Below the pieces are notes generated by a model that worked only from the letters and a program-made list of their open reading frames with translations, was not told where the DNA came from and searched no databases. From Garcia nutans (Eukaryota; Streptophyta; Magnoliopsida; Malpighiales; Euphorbiaceae): 64,000 nt of DNA. Below are positions 21,237 to 32,401 of the stretch, in pieces. The stretch lies in the NCBI GenBank assembly GCA_947685225.1, contig CANTUV010000009.1:5580001-5644000 (forward strand). The letters run 5' to 3'. Position 1 is the stretch's first letter, and each line of letters opens with the position of its first letter. The position numbers and the translations under genes are program-made.

Positions 21237-21720
21237 GGTGACCCTAGGGTTGTTCATGCAGCCCGTGGCCCGACCAACCCGGCCTGGCCCGAACCCATAC
21301 TAGGGTCGGGCCACGGGCTTCAAAAATCAACCTGAGCTATGCTCGGGTCGGGCCTCGGGTTGGGATAAAAAATCTCGGGCCGGCCCGAGATATTAATTTT
21401 TTTATATTTTTTTAATTTTTTTTAAAATTTATATTTTGATAATTTATTTTTTTAAAATATTATATATAAAAAATGATATAATAATTTATATATTATTAGA
21501 TATAATTTAGTATAATAAATTTTTAAATTAATATTTATAGGTAAATTTTATTAAAATTTTTTAAAAAAAAATTCATTTTTTTAATTTTAAAAAAATCGGG
21601 CCGGCCAGGCCCGACCGGGCTTCGGGCCGGGCCACTGGCTGCAAACTGCAGCCCGAAGAAAACTCGGGCCTGGCTTCGGGCCGGGGTCAAACCCGGCCCG
21701 TGTACACCCCTAGGTGACGC
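21237..21720. mobile_element. hAT-type MITE with 8-bp target duplication
   Basis: The element occupies 21245-21712. Left terminus TAGGGTTGTTCATGC; right terminus, read inverted, TAGGGGTGTACACGGGC. Both are followed by runs of CGGGCCGGCCCG-type words. Flanks are GGTGACCC (21237-21244) and GGTGACGC (21713-21720), an 8-bp target duplication with one mismatch, as expected for hAT. No transposase is encoded. The GGGCC-rich ends around an AT-rich core are characteristic of a widespread plant MITE family. Confidence 0.88.
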
Positions 21721-21739
21721 ACTAGTTCTCCAAGGACTT

Positions 21740-22320
21740 TGGATTGTGCCTTTTTTTAGATCACTATGATTATTGACATTTTCAACTTCACCTATACCCA
21801 GTTGGATATGAGTATATTGTAGCTTATCTTTAATTAAAAATATCCTAATATGGTAATATCTCCTTTTCTAGAGACTACCATGAGGATGCTTCATCAAACA
21901 ACACATTACGTGATGTGTAGCACTTTCCATTTGTAGGATCACAAGATCTCCACCCTTTTTTTTTACTGTCATACCTTACAAAGATACATCTAACAACTTT
22001 CTTGTCCTTCTTTCTATGTAAATGATTAGGTATAAATACATAAAAAAAACACATTCAAAGACTTGAAAATGGGTAACATTGGATTTTATGTTCCATAATT
22101 TCTCAAATGGTGAAAGAAAATATAATCTCTATTGGGGAAGCCTATTGGTTACATAGGCAACCATCCTTATTGCTTCTGCCCAAAATCTTACTAGTCATTC
22201 TTAGCATGAAGCATGCTTTGACATGTTTATGCAAGATGTCTACTCTTTCTATGTGCTACTCCATTTTGTTGCAGAGTGTTGGCATATGTGAACTAATGAC
22301 GTATCTGGTACTTTTGTAGA
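21740..22320 (-). pseudogene. Copia integrase C-terminal half and linker
   Basis: The minus strand reads, with stops and shifts, an HxPTLCNKM-like version of the TPQQNGVAE box near 22265. It continues through a segment matching the ...ARAML... helix to KDKKVVRCIFVRYDSKKKGW and CYTSRNVLFDEASSW, standard Copia integrase C-terminal wording. Heavily decayed. Confidence 0.75.
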
Positions 22321-22702
22321 AAACTAGTAAACTCATATGAGATATACTCTCCCCCATTGTCTGTTAGTAAATAACAAACTTTCTTACCGACTTATGTTTC
22401 TGCTACCTTTTGAAACTCTTTGAATTTTAAAAATGTTTTAGATTTTTTCTTTTGAAAATAAACTCACACTTATCTGGAAAAATCATTAATAAAAGTCATC
22501 ATATACTTCATTCCACCTATAGAAATACATCAAAGTGAGCTAACTCTAATGATTATTTTGCTTTAAATTTGTATTCTTCATACGGTGTTTGATGCTCTTT
22601 CCCATACTGACATCCTGCACAAATTGTGTCAGTTCACACATCAAGTTAGGGAGGTCCCTTTAGCATCAACTTTTTTTTATCATTACATTTAATTTGGAAT
22701 TG

Positions 22703-23140
22703 CTAAACTAACTTAGTCACATGTGCCATAAGTTTTGTTGTCTCATTCTGCCTTGTCTTGTCTATACATATAGTTTCTGCAGACAATAAATAGACCGACT
22801 TTAATCCTTGTCCTTTCATGAGTGCTTCTTTTTTAATTTGAAGATCTTGATATACTTTCACAACTTGCAGACCAAACAAGACAAAATTACCTGAAGATGT
22901 TAGTTGTGCTACCGAGAGAAGATTCTTCTTCATACCCAAAACATGATAGACATTTTGCAGTGACACCTCGGTAGCATTACAATGGGGAGAGACTATTATA
23001 TTGTCAATGTGAGTTATCGGTAATTTTGAGTTATTTGCTGTCACCATCACATGATTTCCCTTGTACTCTAACAAAACCGGTAGCTTTTCTTTATCACCTA
23101 TCATATGATTTGAGCAACCTCAATCAATGATATAATCTTT
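22703..23140 (-). pseudogene. Copia protease with active-site serine turned into stop
   Basis: An open frame of 133 codons starts MIGDKEKLPVLLEYKGNHVM and includes NVYHVLGMKKNLLSVAQL and SSGNFVLFG, the Copia protease and pre-integrase segment. Just upstream the frame reads DYIID, then TGA, then GCSNHMIGD. The stop stands where the serine of the catalytic DSG should be (TCA to TGA). This alone would inactivate the polyprotein. Confidence 0.88.
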
Positions 23141-23277
23141 CTTATAATCAATTTGATCGGATGTTGCAATTGTACGACCTAACTCTTTCTCTTCTGCAGC
23201 AAAGAAAGCTTCATCATCCCATTCCTATTCACTTCTAGAAGTAGCAACATTATTCTCCACTAGCCCTTTTCTTGATC

Positions 23278-23321
23278 AACAAACTTTTGCCATGTGACCT
23301 TTCTTTCCACAATTATAACAC
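23278..23321 (-). pseudogene. Copia gag zinc knuckle
   Basis: The minus strand reads CYNCGKKGHMAKVC, a CX2CX4HX4C motif, within a decayed gag that extends to about 24050. Confidence 0.85.
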
Positions 23322-24055
23322 TTCCTTTCAAAGTTCTGGCCATTGCCACGATTCTTTTAGATCTATTACCAGTGTACTGCTTAGAATTTTGCTTGCTTTT
23401 GTTAGCATAAAGTGCTTCCTCTACACCTTTTGGCGAAACTCCTCCTATTTATTTAGCTAGAGCCTCTTGCCCAGCAAACAAATTCTCAAACTTAACAAGT
23501 GATGGTTGATTTTTCCATCCATGTACTACAACAACAAAGCATCCATACTCGGGCCTCAAACTATAGATGATTATTCTCTTCATCCTAGTTTCACCGATCG
23601 AAGATAAGATGGATCTAATTCAATTTTTTTTGACACAATGACTTCACCTTATGAAAACATTGAGAAACCGTCATTTCATGTAGTGTTACTAACAATAATT
23701 TACTTTCTAGTTGCTGAATTCTTGTGCCATTTTTCTTGAGAAAATCTTGGCAAACGTATCCTAAGATTTTTTTAGGAGTTTTGGTGTCTCAAATATGCTC
23801 TAGCACATCTTCTTCAACTGTTGTCTTCAAAGCAAACATCGCTTTGCTTGCTTTTATCTTCCATTTTCCTAGCGTACCATTTGCATCTTTAGTCTCCAAT
23901 TAGATAACTTCACTTATGTTGACGACTTTTCAGAGATCCTGGCCTTGCATGTGAGGTATAATTCGTTTAGACCATGCAGTGAGGTATAATTCTTTTAATT
24001 CCACCAACTATTTAAAGATTGTTTATCTTGTCAACAAATAATACCCAAAAACTTA

Positions 24056-24069
24056 TGGCTCTGATAATA
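24056..24069 (-). other. Primer-binding site of the Copia fragment
   Basis: The minus strand reads TATTATCAGAGCCA next to the LTR, a slightly altered tRNA-iMet site. Confidence 0.65.
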
Positions 24070-24072
24070 AAT

Positions 24073-24379
24073 TGTTGAAAGAAGATTGACAAAGATGCTA
24101 ATGAACTCACAAAATAAAACTATGAAAGAATATTTAAAAATCGAGAGAAGATTTATTGTGAAGAAGATAAGATGATTTTCATACTTATCTGATATATTCT
24201 TACATTGAACTCCCTTTATATAGTTATAGGAGTTTATAAAAATAGTGAATATTAAAAATAATACACAAATTAATATCCTCTTATTTTTTAGTAAGTTAAT
24301 TAAAGCCATTAATCAATTAAAAGAAAATTATAATAACCATAGATAAAAATATAAAATTATTATTGTGTTGATTTTAACA
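24073..24379 (-). repeat. 5' LTR of the Copia fragment
   Basis: 307 bp on the plus strand from TGTTGAAAGAAG to ATTTTAACA, with perfect TGTT/AACA ends. A minus-strand TATATAAAGGGAG near 24215 is a plausible promoter box. Confidence 0.8.
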
Positions 24380-24639
24380 ATATAAATGTCATTCATATTA
24401 AATTTGTCATTTACATGAAATTTATTTTGCAAGTTCTTATTTAGTTTAAGGCTAAACTCTTTTTATTTAAAATAAGCCTAAACCTAATCCTCTAATTCAT
24501 ATTTTGATTCAAGACATGTGATTTTTATCCTTAGGATAATGTTCGAGTCAATTTATAATTTTTTTTTATTAAATTTTCTCTTTTTTTAAAATAAATTTAA
24601 GTGATGACTCTTTCTTAAAACCCTGTTTACTTGAATCGA

Positions 24640-25049
24640 GCGTAATCTATAATGGCAATATGACCTTGGCACTTTTCGTGAGATTTAACCTAATATTTCA
24701 GCATTTTAGTTGCCATTCTTTGGCAGGCCGAGCAAGGTGCTGGGGTTGGGGCCTCACAATGACCTTGGTGTTCATCTTCAGCTCCCTATTTTGTTGTGGT
24801 GCGACAATCAGACTACCATTCACATCTCAACAAACCTACTTTTTTCACAAATGAACGAAGCACTTAATCATTGATTATCATCTCATTCGTGAAAAATTCA
24901 AAGAAGGCTTCATGCTTCCTCAATATATCTCATCTTAGAACTAACTTGTTGATTTCTTCATTAAGTCATTGCCAACAACTCTATTTGATCGATTTTGTTT
25001 TATGCTAGGATTGCTGCATCTGCAACAACCTCCAACTTGAGGTGGAGGG
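24640..25049 (+). pseudogene. Copia RNase H / pol 3' end fragment (different family)
   Basis: The plus strand reads GVHLQLPILLWCDNQTTIHI, then after a frameshift IIDYHLIREKFKEGFMLPQY and NQLVDFFIKSL. These are the CDNQ...FHERTKHI...DIFTK landmarks of Copia RNase H with decay. It ends at a purine tract, ACTTGAGGTGGAGGGGGA. It is on the opposite strand to the fragment at 21721-24379, so it is a separate insertion. Confidence 0.8.
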
Positions 25050-25443
25050 GGATGTATAGCCATTATGAATGTGAAGAAACATAGTGTTTTACACAAAGCA
25101 ATACACATCATTTCAACTAAAAGCTTCCAACATGTTTCACTTCATTTTGGTAAAGGGCAATTGCATCAACATGCAGTGTTTAGTTGGTTCGCTTCAACTT
25201 CTAGAATAGTGTGAATATTAGCTGGTAGAAAGTATCAATAGAAGGTGAAGACGCTTTTGTTGTAACAAGCTTCTTCTAAATTCATTAGTCTCTTTGTATA
25301 GTTAGAGTAGTTGTAACTAATTTGGTTGAATGAATACATAATCTTCTTCACTGCTGATATGGTATTTTCTTTTGTTTCCTTACATGTAATTTTTCTTTTT
25401 TCTTTTTGAATTACATTGCATTTTTAGCAGCCTTCATTTTACA
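25050..25443 (+). repeat. 3' LTR following the RNase H fragment (right edge approximate)
   Basis: Begins TGTATAGCCATTATG directly after the purine tract. A plausible CA end is at ...CCTTCATTTTACA (25443). No second LTR was found for comparison, so the right border is inferred. Confidence 0.5.
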
Positions 25444-25821
25444 GGATAGGCTAGCTTCTCTTAGTCAAAAAATAGTACAATCTAACACCATATTTGATTG
25501 GTTGAAATAAGGATAGACACTCTTTTTTCACCTAAAAGCTAAGATAAATTACAACAACATAATTAATAATAATATTAAATGAAAAAAATTAGCAACACCA
25601 AAAATTTTTTAGCCTTGGAAATTCTAGCTATAGACATCTTGAAAATAAGAACACTCCAATCAATGGTACCTCAATAGTTCTTTCAATCAACCAATTTGGA
25701 CAATCTTATTTTGTACAACAATTATGAATCAAGTATTCTTGTCTGGTCTCCAAAGTGTTATGTGGAAGCAACAAATACAATTGTAACTCAGTTCTTAGAT
25801 AAGTAAAATTTGGTCTTGGGT
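25444..25821. other. Short AT-rich stretch, nothing recognised
   Basis: No coding region, repeat or motif that I can support. Confidence 0.5.
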
Positions 25822-26763
25822 GTGTTGATTTTTAGTGGAGCTATATGTAATAGCTCAATTTTATTTCTTTGAAAATGGTCTTTTATACATGAATTGAGAA
25901 AAAAAATTAAAACAAAATCCATAAAATCTGATATTAACTTATCAAATAAAAATATTTAATTTATTTTTTAAATTTAAAGCTTCTTGTTTTTGTTTGATGT
26001 TGCATGATTTTATACAAAAATTGAGGCATATTTTTAACATTCATCTTTGCATTATTTGCTACAAACTCGAAACTCTTTTCTAAACTTGATTTTCTTTAGC
26101 TTATAAATGTTAAGCTCCTTCTTAGAGATAGCACTTTTTCTTGAACATTCAAAATCTTCTAATTTTTATTTCTAAAAAACGAAAAATCCATATAAATCAA
26201 ACGGCTCATAGCATTGTAATAAAAAATTTCAACAGTTTAAGGACATGCTCTAGGTCCCTTCAATTTCTTTTCATATTATCCTTCATCATTTTTGCATTTC
26301 ATTGCAGTTTATAGACATACAATCACTTCATCATTTTTCTTTTTGTATTTCATTGCAGTTTATAGCCATGTCAATCGTTTCATTATTTTTGTATTTGTAT
26401 TTGTTATGAATTTGGCTATGTGTTTGTGATCATAGTTATGATTGTTATTAAAGTTATAGTCAGGGATATGTGTATGATTATAAGTATGGCTATGGGTATG
26501 ATTATGAGTATGGCTATAGGTATGATTGTAGAGACTTCACAAGTCTTTTAAAGATCATTTAAGCTCTAATATCACTGTTAATTTTTTTTAGTAGAGCTAT
26601 ATGAAATGACTCAATTTTATTTCTATGAAAATGGCCTTTTATACATGAATTTTTACAAAAAAAATAAAATAAAATCCATAAAATCTAATATTAACTTATC
26701 AAATAAAAATTATTTAATTTATTTTTAAAATTCAAATCTTGAATCTCTTTTCATTTCATTGCA
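25822..26763 (-). mobile_element. TRIM-like miniature LTR element
   Basis: Two direct repeats of about 185 bp, at 25822-26004 and 26576-26763, start TGTTGATTTTTAGTGGAGCT and TGTTAATTTTTTTTAGTAGA. They share TAGCTCAATTTTATTTCT-type wording and AAATCCATAAAATCT. Directly left of the second repeat the plus strand reads AAGCTCTAATATCACTGTTAA, an altered inverse primer-binding site, so the element points to the minus strand. The 570-bp interior has no reading frame; it holds a (TATGATTATGAGTATGGC) tandem near 26450-26530. Classified by structure only. Confidence 0.6.
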
Positions 26764-27385
26764 TTTTTTTTCAGATTTCAAATAAAATTTGATGAAGACC
26801 AGCATGTCTCAAAATTAAGATGAAGCCAAACAAGTTGAGAATGAATAATAGGAGGGAGATTATATTCCAAATCTATTAAATATATGCCTATGTCTATGAT
26901 AAAATTAAAAAAAAAAGAAGAAAAGAAAAAAATCATGCCTATGCCTGCCCAAAAAAAAAATGTCATGCATATGCTTATGACAAAATAAAAATATATCATG
27001 CCTATTTCCACGTAACCATAAACTTTGGATGACCATAAAAATCTTATGCTAAAAAAAAGCATTTGTAACATTTGACCAGAGGGGGTGTCTTGAGAAATTA
27101 AGTCAAGTGCTGCAATCAAATAAGAATAAATCAAATTCAAAATAATGATAAGATTTTTTTAGGATTTTATGCTTTAAATTTTATTTTATTGCTATTTTTA
27201 TGATATTATAATTTGGTTGTCAGATTTTTAGGATGCAAGTGTGATATTGGTTGTTAAAATTTTTAGTATAATTGTCCCTAAAATTTTTTTGTAAATTTAT
27301 TTTACAATGGATTTTTTTTTCTGGTTGATTTGACGCCTTCAATGTTATGAATGGTAATATGCCTAAGGCATATGTTTTTATGATA
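26764..27385. other. AT-rich upstream stretch without a gene
   Basis: Words like CATGCCTATG(C/T)C and CATGCATATGC recur near 26880-27005, a degenerate short repeat. Nothing coding is supported. Confidence 0.5.
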
Positions 27386-27715
27386 GACACAAAATATATG
27401 ATGCGATATACAATTTCAAGTCACTAGTCAACAAGATTTTCCTTCATCATTTTGTTGGCGAGGCAGAAAAATTCTTATAGTAGACTTGTTCTTAGTTTCA
27501 TTTCAAGTTTTTCCTTCATTTAATTTCATTTCAAGATTTTCCTTCATCATAATATCTTTAGTCCATTGCGTTGCGAATCCTATCCACCACATACAGGCCA
27601 GTACTAGTCAACAGAATAAGTTTACTAGTTTGTTTCTTCTAAATCTTTGGTTAATTTGTTTAATATTTACGCACTTTAAGTGTAAATTAATTAAATAATT
27701 AGCAAAATTATGGGA
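27386..27715 (+). promoter_or_regulatory. Upstream block of the S-RLK gene, paralogous to 820-1480
   Basis: Lies about 780 bp before the start codon. The block is collinear with 820-1480 across about 330 bp (see that entry). It was therefore duplicated together with the receptor gene. A regulatory role is inferred only from position. Confidence 0.55.
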
Positions 27716-28269
27716 AATTTTGTTAAATTTTTCATTTTAAATTTTTATTGACAAATTATTGAAGTTGGAGAGTCTACTTTTATATTAATTAGGTTATCTA
27801 ATATTTTTTAAATATGGACTACTCACTTAACACTTGATAAGTACATAATAGTCAACACCTTGACTCACCTAAAATTATAGTCTTACATTTCAATATTTAC
27901 TGTCTGGACTATCCATGTAAGAGTAAAAATATATGTTTTGATATTATGTTAAATTTTTCTTGCTAATATAAATTTGAAAGTGTAACTCTAAAAGCTAGCT
28001 ATTAAAATTGAAGGGTCTATTTCTATATTAATTATGTCACATTCTTATATATATATATTTTTTGATATATGAAGCTCTCTCTATCAAATTTTAATATAAC
28101 TGTATATTAATTAAATTAAATTTGAGACCTTTAATTAAGCTGAAATAATCATTTACTAATTTATCTAAACGCTGTGTGGTCATTTTAATAACTTTTAACA
28201 CTTAGATGATTTCTTTTCCCAAAAAAAAAAGTATACATCTTTGTGTAACATCTCTTTAATTTTATTAAT

Positions 28270-28482
28270 TAATAGGTAGTACTCATTTAAGTCATACTAC
28301 ACTTGAAAGATAAGTCTTTTACTCCATAAAAATATATTTGCTAGCTGTTGCTATTGCTGAAACTTGAGTATATTTTAACACTCGAGTATGCTTATTAAAT
28401 AATAGGTGGTTAGTCGTTACACTCGTTTAATTCAACTACAACACTTGAAATATAAAAATATATTTGCTAGTTGTTGTTATTC
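28270..28482 (+). repeat. Promoter-proximal direct duplication (~130-bp period)
   Basis: Two copies of AATAGGT-GT----TCATTTAA...CACTTGAAA-ATAA...AAAATATATTTGCTAG(C/T)TGTTG, at about 28270-28357 and 28401-28482. The second ends about ten bases before the S-RLK start codon. The repeated TATAAAAATATATTTGC box could serve as TATA sequence in either copy. Confidence 0.7.
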
Positions 28483-28492
28483 ATCATAAACT

Positions 28493-29823
28493 ATGATCAT
28501 GAATAATAACAACCAATTGAAACTCTGTTTCTCCATATTGCTGCTTTTCTTCATTTTCCAGTTCTGCAAATCTATTAATGACTCTATAACTCCAGCACGC
28601 CTTATTAAAGATGGTGATATTTTAGTCTCTGGTAAGGAACGCTTCGCACTTGGCTTCTTCAGTCCTACCAATTCTACTCCGGTTCGTCGTTACCTTGGAA
28701 TTTGGTTTCACCAAATTTCAGAAAAAACTGTCGTTTGGGTTGCAAACAGAGATAATCCTATTAATGATACCTCCGGTGTGCTTGCTATCAACTCTCAAGG
28801 TAACCTTATTCTGTACCAACATAACCGAACTCATGTTCCTGTCTGGTCCGCCAATTTTAGTAACTCTACTTCGTCTTCAACTTCCAATAATTCCATTTCC
28901 ATAGCTCAGCTTCTTGATTCAGGAAATCTTGTTTTAATTCAAAAAGATACCAATCGGACCTTATGGCAAAGCTTTGATTACCCGACAGATACTTGGCTTA
29001 TTGAGATGAAACTTGGGCTGAACCGAAGAACAGGAAACTACTGGTTTCTTTCGTCTTGGAAATCAAAAGATGATCCTGGAACTGGTAACGTTGTTTTTAG
29101 GATTAATCCATATGGGTCCCCTCAGCTCTTTATATACAAGGATTCGGCCATCTTGTTTCGAGGAGGGCCATGGACTGGACAAAGATGGAGCGGTGTACCC
29201 GAAATGAAACGTCAATCCATATTCAAAGCTACTTTTATAAATAATAACGATGAAGTGTCAATCATGGATAGTCTCACTAATGCCAATGCGCAATGCCTCA
29301 ATCATTTCAAGAATGATGGTCAACGAATCTGGAGTTGTAGAACGTGCCGCGTGGAATGCTCGTGAACGTCGATGGAATGTGTACTTTTCTGCTCCGAAAG
29401 AACAATGCGATAATTACGGAGAATGTGGTGTAAATAGCAATTGTGATCCTTACGATTTAGATAATTTTAATATATGCAAGTGTTTGCCAGGATTTGAGCC
29501 TAAATCTCCGCATAATTTGTACTCGAGAGATCGATCAGATGGGTGCATTAGAAAAATTGGGCAATCCACGTGTAACAGCGGGGAAGGATTTGTAAAGGTT
29601 GCGCGTGTAAAGGTGCCTGATACAACAATGGCACTTGTGAACATGAACTTGAGCTTGAAGGAGTGTGAAGAAGAGTGCTTGAAGAACTGTTCTTGCACGG
29701 CATATACAAGTGCAGATGAGAGAGGATTTGGATGCTTGAGTTGGCATGGAGATTTGGTTGATACAAGAACATTTTCAGTTGTGGGGCAGGACTTGTACGT
29801 ACGAGTGGATGCAATTAATTTAG
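28493..29823 (+). CDS. S-RLK exon 1: secreted ectodomain
   Basis: Two ATGs (28493, 28499) precede a hydrophobic signal segment, [17 protein letters not shown]. The mannose-binding B-lectin domain follows (about residues 28-180), with [15 protein letters not shown] and [11 protein letters not shown]. The S-domain has [13 protein letters not shown] and, after the frameshift, [13 protein letters not shown] and [10 protein letters not shown]. The PAN domain (about 357-439) has the cysteine pattern [14 protein letters not shown] and [14 protein letters not shown]. Several N-x-S/T sites suggest glycosylation. The open frame from the first ATG is 290 codons, covering the signal, the lectin domain and part of the S-domain. 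A second frame covers the rest to the exon end. Confidence 0.88.
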
Positions 29824-32401
29824 GTACATGTCTATTTTTGCATTTACTTCACTTCTTTATTTATTTTTAGGACAGAAGGTATTTTTATTATTTTTTAAAA
29901 TTTTATAATTGTTTTAAATAAATAATTATTTACTTATAATTATAAATAAAAAATAATAATTAATTGTACATATTGACAAATTTAAATAAACAATTAATAA
30001 TTATCAAATTATAAATAGAAGAAAGATTTTCAACTGTATAATATTATCGTGACATAATAATTAAATTTAATCAAAATTAGAGTTGTTTTTAAAATAAAAA
30101 TAAATAAATTTAAGATATAGTTAAAAGCAAAACCATACTTTTATTAGGAACACATTAATATGTAAAGACTATTAACTATCAAACAAAATACACATTTTTT
30201 TTTTCATGTGTTCATAAAAAAGAAAGATCGATTTATTAAGTAATTTTAGTTTCAGCATTGTCAGCGGCCTCCACCTAATAACACAAATACTAAAATTAAT
30301 TTTAGTTTCACCATTTTTAATAACACAAATACTAAAATACCCTATAAAATCTGGATGACTATTTTATAAAAATCTGGGTCTGTCAATATCCACGACTTTA
30401 TTTCATACCAAGCTTGTTGAAAAAATTCATTTGTGGTTGTTGACAACTTTATCCGACTTTGACTAAGACAAAACAGATGTTTCACAGTTTTTCATGGCAT
30501 ATAATTATATTAATTTTACCTAATTAATTTCACTAATTTGATTTACAGCTAAATATAGGAAGTCTAAAGGTCCACTTGCCAATCAAGGAGTACAAGCAAT
30601 ACTGACGGTGTCTATTGCCACCACATTTTTTCTTATACTATTCCTTTCATATTATTTGGTAAGAAAGAAGAAAAGAGGTAAGCAAATTTCTTGACTCTTC
30701 TGCATCAATTAGTTGTCATACAAATTTCATTACTTATTGGTCCTGTTTTTCCACACCCATCTGATAATAAATTGCAAATTTAACTAAGGAAATTAATTAA
30801 TTTTCATTAATTGATACAGCTAGAGATGCGCGAAGCAAATCTTTGTTCAGTTTCCGCACAGGTGCAACACACTTTGGACATTCTCTAAGTGGAAATGGGA
30901 ATGACGAAGGTGGAATTTCAGACAAACCATTCTTTGATTTGAGTGTAATAGCTGCTGGTACAAATAATTTCTCAGATGCTAACAAGCTTGGAGAAGGTGG
31001 TTTTGGTTCTGTCTATAAGGTACACACATACACTGCACAAAATATTGAAATTAACAGTATTAAATTTTTTATTTATACCTCTTTAAATTCATTTATATCA
31101 AACAAAAGATTGTACTAAATATATACAAAATTGAAGTAAAGCGCATTTGGACTATATTTTTCAGGGTCTACTACATGGTGGAAAGGAAATAGCTGTTAAA
31201 AGACTGTCAAAATATTCTGGACAAGGAACTGATGAATTCAAGACCGAAGTTGCATTAATAGCAAAGCTGCAACACAGGAATCTTGTAAGAGTGCTAGGTT
31301 ATTGCATCCAAGGCCAAGAGAAAATGCTAATCTATGAATATCTACCTAACAAAAGCTTGGACTCTTTTATCTTTGGTATGGCATTGTCAGTTAGAAACTA
31401 TATAGAATTAGCTAGTAATTTATTTATACCAACGCTTGATTTGACAAATTTAATTAAAATGTTTTCATTCAGATGAAGAGAAAAAATCACTGCTAGATTG
31501 GTCGATGCGCCACAACATTATTTGTGGGATTGCTAGAGGAATTTTATATCTTCATCAAGATTCAAGATTACGAATCATTCATAGAGATCTTAAGGCTAGT
31601 AATGTTTTGCTAGATGCATCAATGCATCCAAAAATTTCAGATTTTGGCATGGCTAGAATATTTGGTGCGGACCAACTTGAAGCAAACACAAATTGCGTAG
31701 TTGGAACATAGTAAGTATTATCCATCTAAAAAGGAAACGAAAAAAGAACTACTTATGAGTCTTAAAATCTACTCTTTTTATACTTATTATTAGTTTGACT
31801 CAAACTGAAATTCAAATTTCTCCATCCTTACAATTTTTATTGTATTTCTGTAGTGGTTATATGTCACCGGAATATGCAATGCAAGGCCTATTTTCTGTAA
31901 AGTCTGATGTATATAGTTTTGGAGTACTGCTACTAGAAATAGTCACTGCTAGAAAAAATAGCAGCTACTACGACGAGTCTACTTCTTCAAATTTGGTTGG
32001 ATATGTAAGTTAATTAGACATTAATTACTTCAATTAAGTCCTAATTAATTAATCTTTAACTTATTATTTTTTGTATAAAAATTGATGTTTTAATGTAGGT
32101 TTGGGAGCTATGGAAAGAAGGCAGGTCCTTAGAGATGGTTGATTTATCGTTGGGTGACTCGTTCCCAGAACATGAAGTGGTAAAATGCATCCAGATTGGG
32201 TTACTATGCGTGCAAGAATCAGCAACAGATCGGCCAACAATGTCTACTGTTGTTTTCATGTTGAGTAATGATACAATTCTTCCATCTCCAAAACAGCCTG
32301 CATTCATAATGAAAAGAAGTTACAATAGTGGAGATCGATCTACCAGCGAAGGGGTTGTCTCTGTAAATGAAGTCACTGTCACTATGCTTGAAGCTCGTTA
32401 G
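28493..32401 (+). CDS. G-type lectin S-receptor-like serine/threonine kinase, seven exons, frameshift in exon 1
   Basis: Exons by GT-AG borders and reading phase: 28493-29823, 30549-30677, 30820-31019, 31165-31375, 31473-31710, 31854-32004, 32099-32401. This is the standard seven-exon pattern of the family. Without a 7-bp duplication in exon 1 the product would be about 851 residues, the family's normal length: signal peptide, B-lectin, S-locus-glycoprotein, PAN/apple, membrane helix, kinase. All kinase exons join in frame. The wording is closest, from memory, to the RKS1 (At1g11340) group. The family acts at the plasma membrane in pathogen or self recognition; this member's ligand is unknown. 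As sequenced, translation ends at 29365, so it is a recent pseudogene, a null allele, or an assembly error. Confidence 0.88.
29284..29297 (+). other. 7-bp tandem duplication causing the exon 1 frameshift
   Basis: CAATGCG (29284-29290) is followed by CAATGCC (29291-29297). One extra unit adds seven bases and moves the frame by +1. Upstream the frame reads DSLTNAN, downstream [14 protein letters not shown], as the family requires. The upstream frame meets TGA at 29363-29365. Confidence 0.85.
30549..32401 (+). CDS. S-RLK exons 2-7: membrane helix and kinase
   Basis: Exon 2 encodes the membrane helix [20 protein letters not shown] followed by basic VRKKKR. Exon 3 begins the kinase with the glycine loop [10 protein letters not shown]. 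Exon 4 has the ATP-binding lysine in AVKRLS (about residue 563) and [15 protein letters not shown] wording. Exon 5 has the catalytic HRDLKASN (aspartate about 660) and DFG (about 678). Exon 6 has SPEYAMQG and [14 protein letters not shown]. Exon 7 has [19 protein letters not shown] and ends VTVTMLEAR. All catalytic residues are present, so the kinase part shows no sign of decay. Confidence 0.93.

Larger units (their letters stand above)
21721..24379 (-). mobile_element. Ty1/Copia fragment: LTR, gag, protease, integrase; RT lost
   Basis: Read on the minus strand: a 307-bp LTR (24379-24073), primer-binding site, gag with zinc knuckle, protease, integrase and the linker after it (KGW-like segment near 21950). 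Reverse transcriptase, RNase H and the 3' LTR are not found; the homology fades by the hAT MITE at 21712. Multiple stops are present. Confidence 0.85.

Noticed and set aside
24660..24854. A 64-codon frame as a host gene
   Set aside because: A different frame in the same place reads as the decayed Copia RNase H (WCDNQTTIHI), which explains the segment.
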